64,000 nt of DNA, taken from Undibacterium sp. 5I1. Lineage in GTDB: Bacteria; Pseudomonadota; Gammaproteobacteria; Burkholderiales; Burkholderiaceae_D. Of this stretch, positions 61,872 through 64,000 are shown in pieces (within the stretch, counting starts at the first letter, position 1; each line of letters starts with the position of its first letter). The DNA is taken from positions 2,852,001 through 2,916,000 of the forward strand of contig NZ_JAVIWI010000001.1 of NCBI RefSeq assembly GCF_034314085.1, in the 5' to 3' direction. Under the pieces are notes generated by a model, which was not told the origin of the DNA, did not search any database, and saw only the letters and a program-made list of their open reading frames with translations. The position numbers and the translations under genes were made by a program.

Positions 61872-62537
61872 ATGACTATTTATCGTATCGCCCCCAGCAT
61901 CCTCTCAGCCGATTTTGCCCGTTTGGGTGAAGAAGTCCGTAATGTTGTCGCCGCTGGCGCCGACATGATTCATTTTGACGTTATGGACAATCATTATGTG
62001 CCAAATCTCACGATAGGGCCTTTAGTCTGCGAAGCAATTCGCCCTCATGTGCAAGTACCAATTGATGTGCACCTGATGGTAAAACCTGTTGACCGCATTA
62101 TTCCTGATTTTGCCAAAGCGGGTGCAAATCTGATCAGCTTTCATCCTGAAGGTTCAGAACATATCGACCGCAGCCTGCAATTAATCCGTGATTGTGGCTG
62201 TAAAGCAGGTTTGGTCTTTAATCCCGCCACACCCTTGCAAGTCTTAGAAAATGTCATGGACAAGCTGGATCTGATTTTGTTGATGTCCGTCAACCCCGGC
62301 TTTGGCGGCCAGTCTTTTATTCCACACACATTGAAAAAGATCGCTGCCGTCAGAAGGCTGATTGATGAATCGGGCCGCAATATTTTGTTGCAAGTAGATG
62401 GTGGCGTCAAAATCGACAATATCGCCGAAATCGCCAGAGCGGGAGCCGACACCTTCGTTGCGGGCTCTGCAATTTTCGGCAAACCCGATTACACCGCAGT
62501 CATCAATGCCATGCGCGCCGAATTGGCGACTGTGTAA
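61872..62537 (+). CDS. rpe: Ribulose-phosphate 3-epimerase
   Basis: From the ATG at 61872 the protein has 221 residues; the longer frame from 61716 is not supported. TIM-barrel motifs are [57 protein letters not shown] and [12 protein letters not shown], with the metal-binding His/Asp residues in place. It interconverts ribulose 5-phosphate and xylulose 5-phosphate. Gene order rpe-gph-trpE is typical of Burkholderiales. Confidence 0.96.
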   Translation: MTIYRIAPSILSADFARLGEEVRNVVAAGADMIHFDVMDNHYVPNLTIGPLVCEAIRPHVQVPIDVHLMVKPVDRIIPDFAKAGANLISFHPEGSEHIDRSLQLIRDCGCKAGLVFNPATPLQVLENVMDKLDLILLMSVNPGFGGQSFIPHTLKKIAAVRRLIDESGRNILLQVDGGVKIDNIAEIARAGADTFVAGSAIFGKPDYTAVINAMRAELATV

Positions 62538-62555
62538 ATATTTATAAAACATAGT

Positions 62556-62615
62556 GTCCAATCATTCTGCGGCTCCCAGACCAATATCGGGCTGGAAGCC
62601 CCAGAATTATTGGAC
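62556..62615 (+). repeat. 60-bp palindromic element, family B, copy 2
   Basis: GTCCAATCATTCTGCGGCT on the left is imperfectly complementary to AAGCCCCAGAATTATTGGAC on the right, across a central ACCAATATCGG. The hairpin lies 18 bp after rpe and just before the gph start. Confidence 0.75.
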
Positions 62616-62633
62616 GTCTTATTTCATTATTTT

Positions 62634-63305
62634 ATGCTGAAAAATATCAAAGCCGTCATCATCGATCTCGATGGCACCATGATCGATACCGCGCCAGATT
62701 TTCTGCTTGCGATTAACCGGATGCGCGCCGAACTATCGCTATCGCCTTTAGACATCACCACCATTACCAATTTTGTCGGAAAAGGATCGGAGAATCTGAT
62801 CCATAGAGTGCTGGCGGTCGACTTTGATCAGGAGAAAATCGCCACTCATTTTGACGCAGCAATGGCTGCTTATCAGCGCCATTATCTTGCCATTAACGGC
62901 GACTACAGCAAGCTCTATCCCAACGTAATTGAAGGATTAGAAGCCATGCGCAGCCTTGGATTACGCATGGCTTGCGTCACTAATAAACCCGTCAACTTCA
63001 CCACGCCGCTGCTATTAAAGAAAGGTTTAGCCAGCTATTTTGAGATCGTCTATGGCGGCGACTCTTTCCCGCGCAAAAAACCCGATCCGATGGCGCTGCT
63101 ACAAGTGTGTGCTGATTTTGATTTACCGCCTGCGCAAGTTCTGGCTATTGGCGACTCCTCAAACGACGCCCAGGCCGCTCGTGCAGCAGGTTGCCCGGTG
63201 TTGCATGTACCCTACGGCTACAACCATGGCGAAGCTATACAAAATATTGACACTGATGGTATAGTCCAAAACTTATTGGAAGCAGCTAAGCTAATTTCTA
63301 CATAA
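62634..63305 (+). CDS. gph: Phosphoglycolate phosphatase
   Basis: From the ATG at 62634 the protein has 223 residues; an upstream in-frame TTG lies inside a repeat and is not used. HAD-family motifs: I is IIDLDGTMIDTAPDF (nucleophile D11, D13), II is MACVTNKP, III has the Lys in FPRKKPDP, and IV is LAIGDSSNDAQAARAAGC. It removes phosphoglycolate, for example from DNA repair of oxidised ends. It sits between rpe and trpE as in related genomes. Confidence 0.94.
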   Translation: MLKNIKAVIIDLDGTMIDTAPDFLLAINRMRAELSLSPLDITTITNFVGKGSENLIHRVLAVDFDQEKIATHFDAAMAAYQRHYLAINGDYSKLYPNVIEGLEAMRSLGLRMACVTNKPVNFTTPLLLKKGLASYFEIVYGGDSFPRKKPDPMALLQVCADFDLPPAQVLAIGDSSNDAQAARAAGCPVLHVPYGYNHGEAIQNIDTDGIVQNLLEAAKLIST

Positions 63306-63355
63306 GATTCAGTAAAGATTCGCCCCAAATTCAACTAACGTTCAACCACCTAAGA

Positions 63356-63436
63356 ATGTTCCTTACTATAAAACGTTTCGCAATCACACTAGGCTCGTTT
63401 GAGGCCTGGCTATGGCGACGCTGGCAATCTACCTGA
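63356..63436 (+). CDS. trpL: Candidate Trp leader peptide (26 residues, three Trp)
   Basis: The frame starts MFLTIKRFAITLGSFEAWLW and ends RRWQST then TGA. Three TGG codons fall within six codons (residues 18, 20 and 23), which is very unusual for Trp, the rarest amino acid. It lies 115 bp upstream of trpE. The ribosome site is weak (TAAGA). Both the dense Trp cluster and the position point to a ribosome-stalling leader for attenuation. Confidence 0.6.
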   Translation: MFLTIKRFAITLGSFEAWLWRRWQST

Positions 63437-63444
63437 TTCCGCGC

Positions 63445-63493
63445 AGGCGTCTGCTCGCCCTATCCTTGAGCATGTGCCTAAAACCGTTTTTTT
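63445..63493 (+). promoter_or_regulatory. Candidate trp attenuator hairpin
   Basis: AGGCGTCTGCTC (63445-63456) can pair with GAGCATGTGCCT (63468-63479), with one internal mismatch region and an 11-base loop. A run of seven T follows seven bases later (63487-63493). GACGC inside the leader peptide (63417-63421) could instead pair with GCGTC in the left arm, but I could not define a full antiterminator by eye. Confidence 0.45.
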
Positions 63494-63550
63494 CATCTAG
63501 TCTTATCCGCCTTCATCCTCGAATTGCATAGAGGCGGCTGAAAGCACATC

Positions 63551-64000
63551 ATGACCGAACTCGAATTTAAATCGTTGGCCGCGCAAGGCTACAACCGTAT
63601 TCCTATGATCGCGGAAGCATTTGCGGATCTGGAAACGCCCTTAACGCTATACCTGAAACTGGCACAAACCCAGAACACAGGTAAGAACACCTTCCTGCTG
63701 GAATCAGTGATGGGAGGTGAACGCTTTGGACGTTATTCCTTCATCGGTCTGCCGGCCAACACCTTGATGCGTAGCTACGGCAACCGCAGCGAAGTCGTCA
63801 AAGACGGTAAAGTAATCGAAACCGTAGAGGGAAATCCGCTCGAATTCATCGCCGAATTCCAATCCCGCTTCAAGGTCGCACTGCGCCCCGGTTTGCCTCG
63901 CTTCTGCGGCGGTCTGGCAGGCTATTTTGGCTACGACGCTGTCCGCTATGTCGAAAAGCGCTTACAACACAGCACCCCAAAAGATGATCTTGGCTTACCT
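63551..64000 (+). CDS. trpE: Anthranilate synthase component I (partial, 5' end)
   Basis: The first 150 residues are in the window; the gene continues beyond the right edge. It starts MTELEFKSLAAQGYNRIPMI, followed by LKLAQTQNTGKNTFLLESVM and GGERFGRYSFIGLPA, which carries the Leu/Glu-Ser feedback-binding region of TrpE. The segment GLAGYFGYDAVRYVEKRL is typical. TrpE makes anthranilate from chorismate with glutamine from its partner TrpG, the first step of tryptophan synthesis. A Trp-rich leader and hairpin lie upstream. Confidence 0.96.
   Translation, partial: MTELEFKSLAAQGYNRIPMIAEAFADLETPLTLYLKLAQTQNTGKNTFLLESVMGGERFGRYSFIGLPANTLMRSYGNRSEVVKDGKVIETVEGNPLEFIAEFQSRFKVALRPGLPRFCGGLAGYFGYDAVRYVEKRLQHSTPKDDLGLP

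Overview
The window looks like a chromosomal segment of a betaproteobacterium of the order Burkholderiales, most likely Oxalobacteraceae (an Undibacterium- or Herminiimonas-like organism). This is inferred from the gene orders rpe-gph-trpE and anmK-M23 peptidase-tyrS-dtd, from a DUF1631 gene, from a complete Anbu/ATP-grasp cluster and from an ordinary rrn operon. I could not run a 16S search to fix the genus. Base composition is moderate, and no prophage, transposase, integron or CRISPR array was seen.

Layout. 1-3100: sulfur scavenging (ssuE end, two sulfate-binding protein genes, and a 3' remnant of an ssuA-like gene). 3100-8000: TctD/TctE-like two-component system followed by a two-subunit sodium:solute symporter. 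8100-12650: ATP-grasp, alpha-E, transglutaminase and Anbu proteasome-like protease, a complete peptide-ligation/proteolysis cluster. 12750-22400: mixed housekeeping and accessory genes (tag, redoxin, glyoxalase-fold protein, a ZIP transporter with a frameshift at a T7 run, a papain-like peptidase beside a zinc metallopeptidase with a Gln-Ser repeat tail, sseA, EamA exporter, Rieske oxygenase). 23000-25100: secreted lipase with its foldase. 25100-35700: PhyH-type oxygenase, DUF1631 protein, the isoprenoid operon xseB-ispA-dxs, prolyl oligopeptidase, cobalamin adenosyltransferase, LysR regulator. 35800-52900: GGDEF/EAL protein, aldo/keto reductase, alanine aminotransferase, anmK, M23 peptidase, tyrS-dtd-phosphatase, 5-formyl-THF cyclo-ligase, Slt, GST, cca, GNAT. 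53000-59100: one complete rrn operon on the minus strand (16S-tRNA-Ile-tRNA-Ala-23S-5S) with promoter, processing stems and terminator. 59100-64000: enoyl-CoA hydratase, mltA, a 56-residue membrane protein, apaG, rpe, gph, a candidate Trp-rich leader peptide with attenuator, and the start of trpE.

The most unusual content is not in the proteins. Six copies of an 84-bp intergenic element share 10-bp terminal inverted repeats (ATATACTCCC/GGGAGTATAT) and an internal TTGTCCA/TGGACAA palindrome. This looks like a non-autonomous MITE-type family. A second palindromic family of about 60 bp has two copies. Other points of interest are the Trp leader before trpE, the homopolymer frameshift in the ZIP gene, and an 84-bp element whose duplicated end forms the 5' leader of the transglutaminase gene in the Anbu cluster.
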